A program made the position numbers and the translations under genes. Below are positions 46,954-56,761 of a stretch of 64,000 nt of DNA, piece by piece. The notes beneath the pieces were generated by a model. It was not told the origin of the DNA and did not search any database. It saw nothing but the letters and a program-made list of their open reading frames with translations. Positions within the stretch are counted from its first letter, which is position 1. The number at the start of each line of letters is the position of its first letter. The stretch spans positions 7,241,845 to 7,305,844 of the forward strand of contig JAAFYY010000001.1 in NCBI GenBank assembly GCA_014284505.1, in the 5' to 3' direction. The stretch comes from Streptacidiphilus sp. 4-A2. GTDB lineage: Bacteria > Actinomycetota > Actinomycetes > Streptomycetales > Streptomycetaceae.

Positions 46954-48060
46954 TCAGACGTAGCGTTCCAGGATGGACGACTCGGCGAGCCTGGACAGCC
47001 CCTCGCGGACCGAGCGGGCCCGGGTCTCGCCGACGCCCTCCACCGCCTGGAGGTCGTCCAGGCTGGCGGCGAGCAGCTTCTGCAGGCCGCCGAAGTGCTC
47101 GATCAGCCGCTCGATCACGGTGTTGGGCAGGCGCGGCACCTTGGCCAGCAACCGGTAGCCGCGCGGGCTGACTGCCGAGTCCAGGGCCTCCGGGGTGCCC
47201 GGGTAGCCCAGGGCCTTGGCCACCGTCTGGAGCTCCAGCAGCTCGGGGTGGCTGAGCGCGTCCAGATCGGCGAGTACGTCGTTGACGCTGCGCCCGCGCT
47301 TGGCGGCGCGTTCCGGGAAGTAGTCGCGGGCCACCAGCTCCCGGTCGGGCTCGACCCCGGCGATCAGCTCGTCCAGTTGCAGCGAGAGCAGCCGCCCGTC
47401 GGTGCCCAGCTCGACCACATAGCCGGCGATCTCCCCGGCGATCCGGCGGACCATCTCCAGTCGCTGGGCGACCGCGGTCACATCACGGACCGTCACCAGG
47501 TCCTCGATCTCCAGGGCGGAAAGCGTGCCGGAGACCTCGTCCAGGCGCAGCTTGTAGCGTTCCAGGGTGGCCAGCGCCTGGTTCGCCCGGGACAGGATCG
47601 CCGCCGAGTCCTCGATCACCCGGCGCACGCCGTTCACATAGAGCGCGATCAGCCGCATCGACTGGCTCACCGAGACCACCGGGTAGCCGGTCTGCTTGTT
47701 CACCCGCTCGGCGGTGCGGTGCCTGGTGCCGGTCTCCTCGGTGGGGATGTTGGCGTCCGGGACGAGTTGCACACCCGCGCGGACAATGCGGGTGATGTCC
47801 TTGTCGAGCACCACCGCGCCGTCGAGCTTGCACAGCTCGCGCAGCCGGGTCGCCGAGAATTCGACGTCCAGCACGAAGCCGCCGGTGCTCAGCGCCTCCA
47901 CGGTCTTGTCGAAGCCGACCACGATCAGCCCGCCGGTACGGCCGCGCAGTACGCGCTCCAGGCCGTCGCGCAACGGCGTGCCAGGGGCTACGGCGCTCAG
48001 TGAGGCCCGCAGGAGGGCCTCCTCGCGGGAGGAGCGGTCCGCCCGGTCGTTGGCTGCCAC
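46954..48060 (-). CDS. disA: DNA integrity scanning diadenylate cyclase DisA
   Basis: 368 residues. Makes c-di-AMP from ATP and scans DNA for branched structures. DAC domain with LCKLDGAVVLDKD (DGA motif) and TEETGTRHRTAERVNKQTG (RHR motif), a helical spine in the middle, and C-terminal helix-hairpin-helix repeats (RVPRLPNTVIERLIEHFGGL-like KVPRLPNTVIERLIEHFG; LQAVEGVGETRARSVREGL) that bind DNA. GTG 48060 follows GGAGGAG. It lies 180 bases after radA on the same strand; RadA is a known partner and inhibitor of DisA in Bacillus and Mycobacterium. Intact. Confidence 0.95.
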   Translation of the reverse strand: MAANDRADRSSREEALLRASLSAVAPGTPLRDGLERVLRGRTGGLIVVGFDKTVEALSTGGFVLDVEFSATRLRELCKLDGAVVLDKDITRIVRAGVQLVPDANIPTEETGTRHRTAERVNKQTGYPVVSVSQSMRLIALYVNGVRRVIEDSAAILSRANQALATLERYKLRLDEVSGTLSALEIEDLVTVRDVTAVAQRLEMVRRIAGEIAGYVVELGTDGRLLSLQLDELIAGVEPDRELVARDYFPERAAKRGRSVNDVLADLDALSHPELLELQTVAKALGYPGTPEALDSAVSPRGYRLLAKVPRLPNTVIERLIEHFGGLQKLLAASLDDLQAVEGVGETRARSVREGLSRLAESSILERYV

Positions 48061-48240
48061 GGGACGACTCCTCCGGTGGGGTGAGGGGGTGCGGGACAGA
48101 GTTTACCGGTGGGTGCCCTGGGGTGTGCCGGGATATTGCCGGGACCGGTCCTCCGGGTGCCTTCCCCGCCTCCGACCGGCCCTGTACCCGCGCTCACCCG
48201 CCGTATTCACTCACCGTATTCACGCTCCGCGCTCACCCGC

Positions 48241-49784
48241 TCATTCGTCCGGCGCGATCTCCTCCCACCCGCTCATCAGCTCGGCCGGATCATCCGGAAT
48301 ATCCATAAAGTCCGGTACTGCGGCATGTGCCGTGGGTGTTGCCGCGGACCTGCCGGACCCGGCCGACCCGGAACCGGACCCGGACTGCTTGCGGCCGGCG
48401 CCCCGGCCGGAGCCGCCGCGCCCCCTCGGGATCGCCGCCATGGCCTCGGCGATGGTGGCGACCTCGGTGACCCGCATGCCCCGGGGGATCTTCCCCGGCT
48501 CCGGCGGGACCAGGGCGTGTGTGAAGCCGAGGCGCGCCGCCTCCGCCAGCCTGCGCTCCACGCCGGTGACCCGGCGGACCTCCCCGGCCAGCCCCACCTC
48601 GCCGATCGCCACCAGGTTGGACGGCAGCGGCGTGTCCGCGGCCGAGCTGGCCACCGACAGGGCGATGGCCAGGTCCACCGAGGGCTCGGTGAGCTTCACC
48701 CCGCCCACGGTCGCGGTGTAGATGTCCAGCTTGCCCAGCCGTATCCCGCCGTGCCGCTCCACCACGGCCAGGATCATCGCGATCCGGGCGACTCCAGGCC
48801 GGAGGTGGTGCGTCGGGGCGAGGGGATCTGCGAGTCCACCATCAGCGCCTGCACCTCGGCGACCAGCGGCCGGCGGCCCTCCAGGGTGACCGTCAGGCAG
48901 GTGCCCGGCACCGGCTTCTCGCGCTTCGTCAGGAACAGCCCGGAGGGGTCGGCCAGGCCGATGATGCCGGTGTCGTTCAGCTCGAAGCAGCCCACCTCGT
49001 CGGTGGCCCCGTAGCGGTTCTTGATGCCGCGGATGATCCGCAGCCGGGCATGCCGGTCGCCCTCGAAGTGCAGCACCACGTCCACCAGGTGCTCCAGCAG
49101 CCGGGGCCCGGCGATGGAGCCGTCCTTGGTGACATGGCCGACCAGCAGCGTGGACATGGCCCGCTGCTTGGAGGCGCGGATCAGCGCCGCGGTGACCTCG
49201 CGGATCTGGGCCGGGCCGCCGGGCGCGCTGTCCAGCTGGGCCGAGGCGATGGTCTGCACCGAGTCCAGCACCAGCAGCGCCGGGTTCACCTGCTCGATAT
49301 GGCCGAGGACGGCCGCCAGATCGGTCTCCGCCGCCAGATAGAGGTGCGGCGACAGCGCGCCGATCCGGTCGGCCCGCAGCCGGACCTGGCTCGCGGACTC
49401 CTCGCCGGTGACATAGAGGGTGCGGTGGGTGGCGCTGGCGGCCTTCGCGGCGACGTCCAGCAGCAGCGTCGACTTGCCCACCCCCGGCTCACCGGCCAGC
49501 AGCGCCACCGCCCCGGGCACCAGCCCGCCGCCGAGCACCCGGTCCAGCTCGTCGATATTGGTCGGCCTGGAGGCGGCGATCCGGGCGTCGACCTGGCCGA
49601 TCGGCAGCGCGGCGCTGCTCACCGGGCCGGCCGCGGTGGTCCGCACCGGGACCGCGCCGGCCTCCTCGATGGTGCCCCAGGCGTTGCACTCGGTGCAGCG
49701 CCCGGTCCACTTGGGCGGCGTGGAGCCGCACTCGGTGCACCGGTAGGAGGAGCGGACCTTGGATGTGGTCGATCGTGCTGCCAT
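48241..49784 (-). CDS. radA: DNA repair protein RadA (one frame break)
   Basis: About 514 residues. Branch-migration ATPase of recombination. N-terminal zinc finger YRCTECGSTPPKWTGRCTEC, RecA-like core with Walker A LLAGEPGVGKSTLLLDVA and LLVLDSVQT, the RadA-specific KNRYGATDEVG, and a C-terminal Lon-protease-like domain (LGKLDIYTATVGGVKLTEPS) without its catalytic Ser. A Gly/Ser-rich linker precedes the acidic end PDDPAELMSGWEEIAPDE. One base is missing near 48786 (TTSGLES|RIAMILAVVERHGG). Start ATG 49784. Upstream of disA in one transcription unit. Confidence 0.94.
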
Positions 49785-49946
49785 GCCCGGAACGCTACAG
49801 CGAGCCACTGACACCTCGGCCCCCCTTCGAAGAAAGGCCCGTGCACAGAGGGGCCCGCGCACCGAAAGGCCGACCCATGGAGCGGCCGACTCACCCGAAA
49901 GAGGTACGCCGACCGCAAGCTCCGGTGGCTGGTGACCGCTGCGCCC

Positions 49947-49952
49947 TAACGT
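49947..49952 (+). promoter_or_regulatory. -10 element, leaderless sigma/BACON gene
   Basis: TAACGT ends 7 nt before GTG 49960; no ribosome site is visible. It lies in the 175-base gap divergent from radA. Confidence 0.45.
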
Positions 49953-49959
49953 CGGTCGA

Positions 49960-51716
49960 GTGACCACCGAGACTCAGGCCCGAGCCGTCCCCGGCAGTGC
50001 GGCCTCGACGAGGCATGGGAACAGCTGACCGACGGACTGTTCACCTTCTGCCTCTCGGTGCTCTGTGACCAGCAGGCAGCCGTGGCCGCCGTGCGCGAGG
50101 CGCGGCGGCTGTCGGTGCGGTACCGGCGGCGGCTGCGCCGGCCGGAGCTGCTGCGCGCCTGGCTGTACGCCCTTGCCCGGCACAGCTGCCTGAGCCGGAT
50201 GGACGCCGCGACCAGGGAGCGCGACCGGCCCGGCCGGCACACCGAGGTCCACGCCCGGCTGCGCGGCCTGGTCTGGCCGGAGACCGCCGGGACCAGCCCC
50301 GCCCAGCGCGAGGCGCTGGAGCTCACCGGGCGGCACGGGCTCCGCGCCGAGGAAGTGGCGGCCGTCCTCGGACTGACCCCGGAGCAGGCCAGAGCGCTGC
50401 TGGCGCAGGCGGTGTGCGAGGTGGAGCGCACGGCGGCGGCGCTGAGCGTGCTCGCCGCCGACGGCTGCCCGGAACTGCGGCGGCTCGGCAGCGAACGCGG
50501 CCCGGTGCTCGGTCCGGCGCTGCGCGGTGAACTGGTCCGCCACCTGGACTCCTGCCCGACCTGCCGGGGCACGGCCGAGCGCGCGGCGGCGCTCGGACCG
50601 TGGCCGGGCACGCTCCGGGCGTCCGGCACGCTGCCGCTGGTCCCGGGCCCGGCCGAGCTGGCGCCCGCGCTGCTCGGCAATGAACGGCTGCTCACCCAGC
50701 TCGGCCGCCGGGAGGAGGCGGCCGCGGAACCGCGCTTCGACCGGCGCGGCTTCCCGGTCCAGCGCAGCGCCCCCAGCCAGCGGGCCGCGGTGCTCCGGCA
50801 GCGGGCCCTGGCCGGGTCGGTGATCGCGGCGGTGGTCGCCGCGCCGGTGGTCGCGCTCGGCCTGACCGACCACCAGCGGCATCCGATGGCGGTGGCCCCG
50901 GTCTCCTCGGTCAGTGTGGCCACGCCCGCGCCGGGGCCCGGGACGCTGCCCGCGCTGCCGCCGGACGGCACCACCCCGGGCGGCCCGGGCGCGGTTGCCG
51001 CCGGTCCGCAGGCCCCGGGCACCCCCGGAGCCGGACCGGCCGGGCCCACGGTGACCGGGATCGGCACCGCCGCCGCGGTGAGCTCGCCCGCGGCCTCCGG
51101 GCCGGCCGTCAGCGCGACCGAGACCGGCGGACGCACGGTGATCACCCTCACCGCCACCGGTCCGGCCGCGGTCGACTGGCAGATCGAGGACAGCACGCCC
51201 TGGCTGCGGCTGAGCCGCGCCGACGGCACGCTGGCCGCGGGCGGGCAGGCCACCGTGCTGGTCACGGTCGACGAGGCGGCGCTTCCGGTCGGGCCCTGGG
51301 CCGCTCAGCTGCGGGTGCTGCCCTCCGGCGCGGTGGTGACCCTGCGCGGTCCGGGCACCGGCGGCCGACGCACCCTGCCACCACCCGTGGGCACGCCCAC
51401 CGGCGGTGGACCCACCGGTGGCGGGCCGACGGGTGGCGGGCCGACCGCCCCGGTGAGCAGCGCCCCGGCCGCTCCGCCCTCCGGCTCGACCGGAGGCACA
51501 CCCACGCCTACGCCGCCGCCGTCCGGCTCCGGCGGAGGCTCGCCCACCGCCGCCGCCCCGAGCAGCCCGCCGAGCGCCTCGCCGAGCGCCTCGCCGAGCC
51601 CGAGCCCGGACCCGTCCGCGACCACCGGCACGCCGGTGAGCACGCCCAGCGCCGGGACCGGCGGCGGCACGGCGACGGCCGCCGCGGCGGGCGGTCGGCA
51701 CCGGCGCGGCTACTGA
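49960..51716 (+). CDS. Sigma-like/zinc-finger/transmembrane/BACON-like fusion protein
   Basis: About 584 residues with an unusual order: (1) an ECF-sigma-like N-terminus (LDEAWEQLTDGLFTFCLSVL, LLRAWLYALARHSCLSRMD, then sigma-4-like REALELTGRHGLRAEEVAAV and GLTPEQARALLAQAVCEVER); (2) an anti-sigma zinc-finger-like LVRHLDSCPTC; (3) one membrane helix (LAGSVIAAVVAAPVVALGL); (4) an outside BACON-like beta domain (VDWQIEDSTPWLRLSRADGT); (5) a long Pro/Ser/Thr/Gly tail. It could be a membrane-tethered regulator with a surface sensor. The frame breaks near 50010 in the N-terminus. Leaderless promoter predicted. Function unproven. Confidence 0.7.
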
Positions 51717-51751
51717 GCAGCGGCTACTGAGCAGCGGTTACTGAACGGTGG

Positions 51752-52646
51752 CTACTGGCGAGCCCTGGTACGGCAGCCCGGATACACCAGGCCGGGGTGC
51801 GGCAGGCGCGGCCTTCGGCGGTCCTCAGGAGTCGGCGGGGTGTGCCGCCACCGGACCCTGGGGTTGCTCAGCCGCTGCTCGCACAGCTGGGCCAGTGCGG
51901 CATAGCCGCCCGCGCCCATCAGCTCGACCAGTTCGGCCGATAGCTGACGTACACCGGATCGGCGCCGACATGGGCGTCCGGGCTGCCGGTGCACCACCAC
52001 TGGAGGTCGTGGCCGCCCGGTCCCCAGCCGCGCCGGTCGTACTCGCCGATGGAGACCTGGAGGTAGCGGGTGTCGTCCGGACGGTCGATCCAGTCGTAGG
52101 TCCGCCGGATCGGCAGCTGCCAGCAGAGTCCCGCTTGGTCTCCAGCGGCTCCCAGGCCTCGGCCAGCGCCAGGGTGTGCAGCGAGCAGCCCTCGCCGCCC
52201 GGGAAGCCCGGCCGGTTGAGGAAGATGCACGCGCCGTCGACCCGGCGGGTGCGCAGCTCGTCGTCCTCGTCGGGCTCGCTGATGCCCTTGGGGCCGGTGC
52301 CCTGCTTGTGGAACTGCCAGGTCTCCGGGGTGAGCCGGGCGGCGTGCCCGGCGACCCGCTGCTGGTCCTCCTCGTCGGACCAGTGCGCGCCCAGGGTGCA
52401 GCAGCCGTCGCTGGCGCGGCCGGGCCGGATGCCGTGGCAGCCGCGTCCGAAGACGCAGGTCCAGCGGGAGGTGAGCCAGGTGAGGTCGCAGCGGAAGACC
52501 TGTTCCGGGTCCTCGGGATCGGCGAACTCCACCCAGGCCCGGGCGAAGTCCAGCGGGACCTCGCGCTTGCGTGCCGCGGCGGCGGCCTTCTTCGCAGCCT
52601 TCTCGACTGCCTGGCGACTGGTGAGGGTGACGTCTACGGGTGGCAC
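51752..52646 (-). CDS. Cys-rich protein, YkgJ/DUF3109-like (frame breaks)
   Basis: About 297 residues. Starts MPPVDVTLTSRQAVEKAAKK (GTG 52646), with a basic helix, then a cysteine cluster CVFGRGCHGIRPGR, SDGCCTLGAHW, VDGACIFLNRPG, GEGCSLH and, after a one-base loss near 52127, CWQLPIRRTYDW. The spacing resembles YkgJ-type or DUF3109 proteins thought to bind iron or zinc. The end (AELVELMGAGGYAALAQLCE) is in a third frame after about 51940. It diverges from heme oxygenase across 131 bases, which makes an iron link attractive but unproven. Confidence 0.6.
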
Positions 52647-52718
52647 CCGACCAGCCTATGGCCTGGGCTCCGCCTGCGCGGTGCGCGGCGGAGACGGATA
52701 TGCTCGGCGAGGTTTTTC

Positions 52719-52733
52719 CCGACACTGTGTCGG
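52719..52733. promoter_or_regulatory. Perfect 7-bp inverted repeat upstream of heme oxygenase
   Basis: CCGACACTGTGTCGG is a perfect 7+1+7 palindrome flanked by TTT and AAAG, 44 bases before the heme oxygenase start and inside the divergent promoter region. It is not an iron box; likely an operator of an unknown regulator. Confidence 0.5.
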
Positions 52734-52777
52734 AAAGAACTCCGGTGAGTCCGAAGCCCAGAACCGCGGAGGTTCCG

Positions 52778-53470
52778 ATGACCCACAGCGCCGCCACCGA
52801 GGAGCGCACCGCCACCGAGCAGCCGACCGGCTTCGCCGCGCTGCTGCGCGCGGCCACCGCGCGCGAGCACCAGGAGGCGGAGCACTCGGCCTTCATGGGG
52901 GATCTACTCGGCGGCAGGCTCGGGTGGAGGCCTATGCCGCGCTCGCCGGGCAGCTGTGGTTCGTCTACCGCGAGCTGGAGCGCGCGGGGGAGGCGCTGGC
53001 GGAGCACCCGGTGGTCGGGCCGTTCATCGACCGGCCCTGTACCGGACCCCGGAGCTGGAGCGGGACCTGCGGCATCTGCGCGGTGCCGACTGGCGTGCGG
53101 GCCTGACCGCGCTGCCCGCCACCGAGGCGTACGCCGCCCGGCTGCGCGAGGTCGCCCGGGACTGGCCGCAGGGCTGCTCGCCACCACTACACCCGCTATC
53201 TGGGCGACCTGTCCGGCGGCCAGATCATCCGCGGCATCGCCGAGAAGACCTGGGGCTTCGAGCGCAAGGGCGACGGGGTCCGGTTCTACGTCTTCGAGGC
53301 GGTCGGCAACCCGGCCGCCTTCAAGCGCGACTACCGGCCCGGCTGGACCTGGCGGGCGAGCTGCTCGGCGCGGCGGAGCAGCGGCGGTCGCGGAGGAGAG
53401 CTGCTACGCCTTCCGGCTCAACACCGGCCTCTTCCACGACCTGGGGGCCGTGCACCCGGTGGCGGGATGA
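52778..53470 (+). CDS. Heme oxygenase, HmuO type (several frame breaks)
   Basis: Opens heme to biliverdin, CO and iron, so it supplies iron from heme. Repaired length about 230 residues. Proximal heme ligand region LRAATAREHQEAEHSAFMGDL, VEAYAALAGQLWFVYRELE, LPATEAYAARLREVA, and the family signature HHYTRYLGDLSGGQIIRGIA with FYVFEAVGNPAAFKRDYR and CYAFRLNTGLFHDLG. ATG 52778 follows GGAGG by 5 bases. Breaks near 52923, 53040, 53180 and 53345, each about one base. A palindrome lies just upstream. No heme transporter is next to it in this window. Confidence 0.88.
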   Translation: MTHSAATEERTATEQPTGFAALLRAATAREHQEAEHSAFMGDLLGGRLGWRPMPRSPGSCGSSTASWSARGRRWRSTRWSGRSSTGPVPDPGAGAGPAASARCRLACGPDRAARHRGVRRPAARGRPGLAAGLLATTTPAIWATCPAARSSAASPRRPGASSARATGSGSTSSRRSATRPPSSATTGPAGPGGRAARRGGAAAVAEESCYAFRLNTGLFHDLGAVHPVAG

Positions 53471-53519
53471 TCCTCCGGAGGGATGATCGTCGGCCGGGTA
53501 TCGCGTAGCGTTGGCGATT

Positions 53520-54449
53520 ATGCGACTCGGCGTGCTCGATGTGGGATCCAACACTGTCCACTTCCTGGTGGTGGACGCACACCCCGGGCCGCACCCGTGC
53601 CCGCGTACTCGCACAAGATCGAGCTGCGGCTGGCCGAGCTGCTGGACGACCAGGGCGCGATCCGCGAGGACGGGGTGCGGCGGCTGGTCGACATGGTCGC
53701 CTCCTCGATGCGGGTCGCCGAGGACAAGGGCGTGGAGGAGGTCCTGCCCTTCGCCACCTCCGCCGTGCGGGAGGCCGCCAACGGCGAAGAGGTGCTCAAG
53801 CGGGTCGAGCGGAGACCGGGTGGAGCTGCGGGTGCTCTCCGGCGGCGACGAGGCCCGGCTGACCTTTCTGGCAGCCCGCCGCTGGTACGGCTGGTCGGCG
53901 GCCGGCTGCTGCTGCTCGACATCGGCGGCGGCTCGCTGGAGATAGCTTGCGGCGTCGACGAGCAGCCGGACGCCGCGGTCTCGCTGCCGCTGGGCGCCGG
54001 CCGGCTCACCGCCGGATGGCTGCCCGGGGACCCGCCGACGGCGGATTCGGTACGGGCGCTGCGCCGCCATGTCCGGGCGCAGATCGCCGCACGGTCGGCG
54101 ACGTGGCCAAGGTCGGCGTGCCCGACCATGTCGTCGGTACCTCCAAGACCTTCAAGCAGCTGGCCCGGATCACCGGCGCGGCCCGGGAGGCCGACGGCCC
54201 GTACCAGAAGCGCGGGTTGACCCGGGAGGCGCTGGCGGAGGGGTGCCCCGGCTGGCGGCGATGACCACCGCGCAGCGCGCGATCCTGCCCGGCGTGTCCG
54301 AGGGCCGGGCGCGGCAGCTCCTCGCCGGGGCGCTGGTCGCGGACGGCGCGATGGACCTGTTCGGGGTACGCGAGCTGGACATCTGTCCCTGGGCGCTGCG
54401 CGAGGGCGTGATCCTGCGCCGACTGGACCAGATGGAGGGCGTCTCCTAG
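53520..54449 (+). CDS. Ppx/GppA-family phosphatase (about five frame breaks)
   Basis: Exopolyphosphatase/guanosine pentaphosphate phosphohydrolase family, acetate-kinase-like fold; about 310 residues, the short actinobacterial form without an HD domain. Motifs: MRLGVLDVGSNTVHFLVVDA (phosphate-1), EVLPFATSAVREAANGEEVL, LLLLDIGGGSLEIACG (phosphate-2), AVSLPLGAGRLT, VGTSKTFKQLARITG, and RAILPGVSEGRARQLLAGAL with LDICPWALREGVILRRLD. Breaks near 53585, 53815, 53880, 54090 and 54247. Hydrolyses polyphosphate or pppGpp; which one is not visible. Start ATG 53520, weak ribosome site. Confidence 0.88.
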
Positions 54450-54534
54450 CCGTCGTGGCGCACCCGGGTATCGCCGCGGGTGGCCGGATCCCTTCGAGCA
54501 GGCCGTCGTCGGCCGCGTTGCCGGCCGACGAGTT

Positions 54535-54540
54535 TAGGCT
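54535..54540 (+). promoter_or_regulatory. -10 element, leaderless isomerase gene
   Basis: TAGGCT ends 6 nt before GTG 54547, and this is the reason for choosing that GTG instead of the one at 54541. Confidence 0.45.
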
Positions 54541-54546
54541 GTGTGC

Positions 54547-55826
54547 GTGGCGGAACCAGCGGACGAACAGCCGAATCGGGATCCGGGCACCGGGGAGTCC
54601 CGGGGCCGGCCCCGGGGCGGGCGCGCGGCCAAGGCGACCGGCGGCGCGGCCAAGCGGGCCGCGGCCGTGGGGCAGACAGTCGTGCAGAAGGCAGCCAAGA
54701 AGTCCGCCGCCAAGAAGACCGCGGCCGCCGCGAAGGCAGCGGGGGCGGCGGGGACAGCCGAGTCGGCCGCGAAGACTACGTCGGCTGCGAAGTCCACGCC
54801 GGCTGCGAAGGTCGCGTCGGCCGGGACGCCCGAACCGGCCGCGAAGGCCGCGCCTGCCGCGAAGGCCGGGAAGGCCGCCGCGTCGGTGGCCGGGCCGCCG
54901 CCGCGGCCGGTGCTCTCGGCCGGGCCGGTGCATCCGCCGCTGCCGCACGCCCCGCGGGCCGACCGGCTACCGGCGGGTGGGCCCGCGGCGGGCGGGCTCG
55001 CGATCGGCCGGTCGGTGCTGGTGCCGGGCGCCAAGGTCGCCCTGTCCACCGCCTCGGTCTATCCGGAGAACACCGCCGCCGCGTTCGAGATCGCCGGGCG
55101 GCTGGGCTACGACGGGGTCGAGGTCATGGTCTGGACCGACCCGGTCAGCCAGGACATCGACGCGCTGCGCCGGCTGTCCGACTACCACGGGGTGCCGATC
55201 CTCGCCGTGCACGCGCCCTGCCTGCTGATCACCCAGCGGGTCTGGGGCACCGACCCGTGGTCCAAGCTGGTGCGCGCCCCGCCGCGGCCGAGAAGCTCGG
55301 GGCGTCGACCGTGGTCGTCCACCCGCCCTTCCGCTGGCAGCGGCAGTACGCCCGGGAGTTCGTCCAGGGTGTGTGGCGGATGGCGGGCGAGACCGACGTC
55401 CGCTTCGCGGTCGAGAACATGTACCCGTGGCGCTACCGGGACCGGGAGGTCGCCGCCTACGCGCCGGACTGGGATCCCACCACCGAGGACTACCGCCACT
55501 TCACCGTCGACCTCTCGCATGTGGCCACCTCCCGTACCGACGCGCTGGCGATGGTGGACCGGATGGGCGACCGGCTCGCCCACGTCCACCTCGCGGACGG
55601 CTCCGGCTCCGCCAAGGACGAGCATCTGATCCCCGGGCGGGGCAACCAGCCCTGCGCCGAGCTGCTGGAGCGCCTGGCCCGCACCGGGTTCGACGGGCAT
55701 GTGGTGCTGGAGGTCAACACCCGCCGCTCGGCGGGACCGGTCGAACGTGAGGCGGAACTGGCCGAGGCGCTGGCCTTCACCCGGCTGCATCTGGCCACGG
55801 CCGCCCGGATAGGTTCAGCCCGGTAG
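54547..55826 (+). CDS. Sugar-phosphate isomerase/epimerase (AP endonuclease 2-like TIM barrel) with H1-like tail
   Basis: About 427 residues. The first 130 are an Ala/Lys-rich, histone-H1-like tail (AAKKSAAKKTAAAAKAAG, AAKAAPAAKAGKAAA). The rest is a Xyl-isomerase-like TIM barrel: VALSTASVYPENTAAAFEIA, LGYDGVEVMVWTDPVSQD, VVVHPPFRWQRQYAREF, FAVENMYPW (Glu), FTVDLSHVATSR, HVHLADGSGSAKDEHLIPGR and HVVLEVNTR, with metal-binding Glu/Asp/His in the usual places. The barrel may act on a sugar phosphate or, less likely, DNA; the tail could bind DNA or polyphosphate. One base is missing near 55283 (KLVRA|AAAEKLGAST). Confidence 0.8.
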
Positions 55827-55888
55827 TCGCGGCCGGTGGCAGCCGTCGCGACCGCACACTGACACCAACGAGGATCGGGGCCCGGACC

Positions 55889-56652
55889 ATGACTTCCTTC
55901 CTGCACGGCACTGAGCTGTCCTCCTCCTTCGGCGCGGTCGCCGCCCAGTACGACGCCGCCCGCCCCAGCTACCCCGACGCCCTGTTCGACGCGGTCGAGG
56001 AGCTCAGCGGCAGGCCGCTGGCCGGGGCCAGGGTGCTGGACGTCGGCGCGGGCACCGGGATCGTCACCCGGCTGCTGCTCGGGCGCGGCGCCGACGTGGT
56101 CGCGGTCGAGCCCACCCCCGGCATGGCCGCCCAGCTGCACCGGGTGCTGCCGCAGGTCCCGCTGGTGCGGGCGGACGGCAACCGGCTGCCCTTCGCCGAC
56201 GACTCGGTCGACTTCGTCAGCTACGGCCAGGCGTTCCACTGGACCACCCGGCCGAGTCGGTGCCTGAGGCCCGCCGGGTGCTGCGCCCGGGCGGCGCGCT
56301 GGCGGTGTTCTGGAACGTCAAGGACCGCACCCAGGGCTGGCCCAAGGCGCAGGAGGAGCGGATGATCGCCGCCTGCCCGCAGTACCACGGCTACGGCGCG
56401 GTCAACCAGAGCGGCCCGGAGCTGGAGCGGATGGGGCTGCGCACCGGGCGCGCGGTGCTGCACTGGAGCCGGAGCATCCCGGTGGAGCAGGCGCTGGCCG
56501 ACCTGGAGTCGCGCTCCTATGTCGCGGTGCTGCCGCCGGCCCGCCGGGCGGAGCTGCTGGCCGCCGAGCGCGAGGCGCTGCTGGCGGTCTTCCCGGACGG
56601 CGTGGTGGTGGAGGACTACGACCTCGACCTGACCGTCGGCGTGGCGGTCTGA
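55889..56652 (+). CDS. Class I SAM-dependent methyltransferase (one frame break)
   Basis: About 254 residues. MTSFLHGTELSSSFGAVAAQ and YDAARPSYPDALF form the usual N-terminal cap; SAM motif I is ARVLDVGAGTGIVTRLLL, then VVAVEPTPGM, VRADGNRLPFADDSVDFVSY and, after a lost base near 56255, PEARRVLRPGGALAVFWNVK. The type is UbiE/COQ5-like small-molecule methyltransferase (Methyltransf_11). Substrate unknown. ATG 55889 has GAGGA 17 bases upstream, so the ribosome site is weak. It lies 62 bases after the isomerase and may be co-transcribed with it. Confidence 0.85.
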
Positions 56653-56761
56653 CACCGAAGGTCCAGCAGGGCACATGCCGCGTACCGCATGCCGGACATG
56701 GTGTCCGAGGGGCGGTCAGGCGGCGTAGGCTCGAATGCCAGAGACGAAGGAGTTGAGCACT

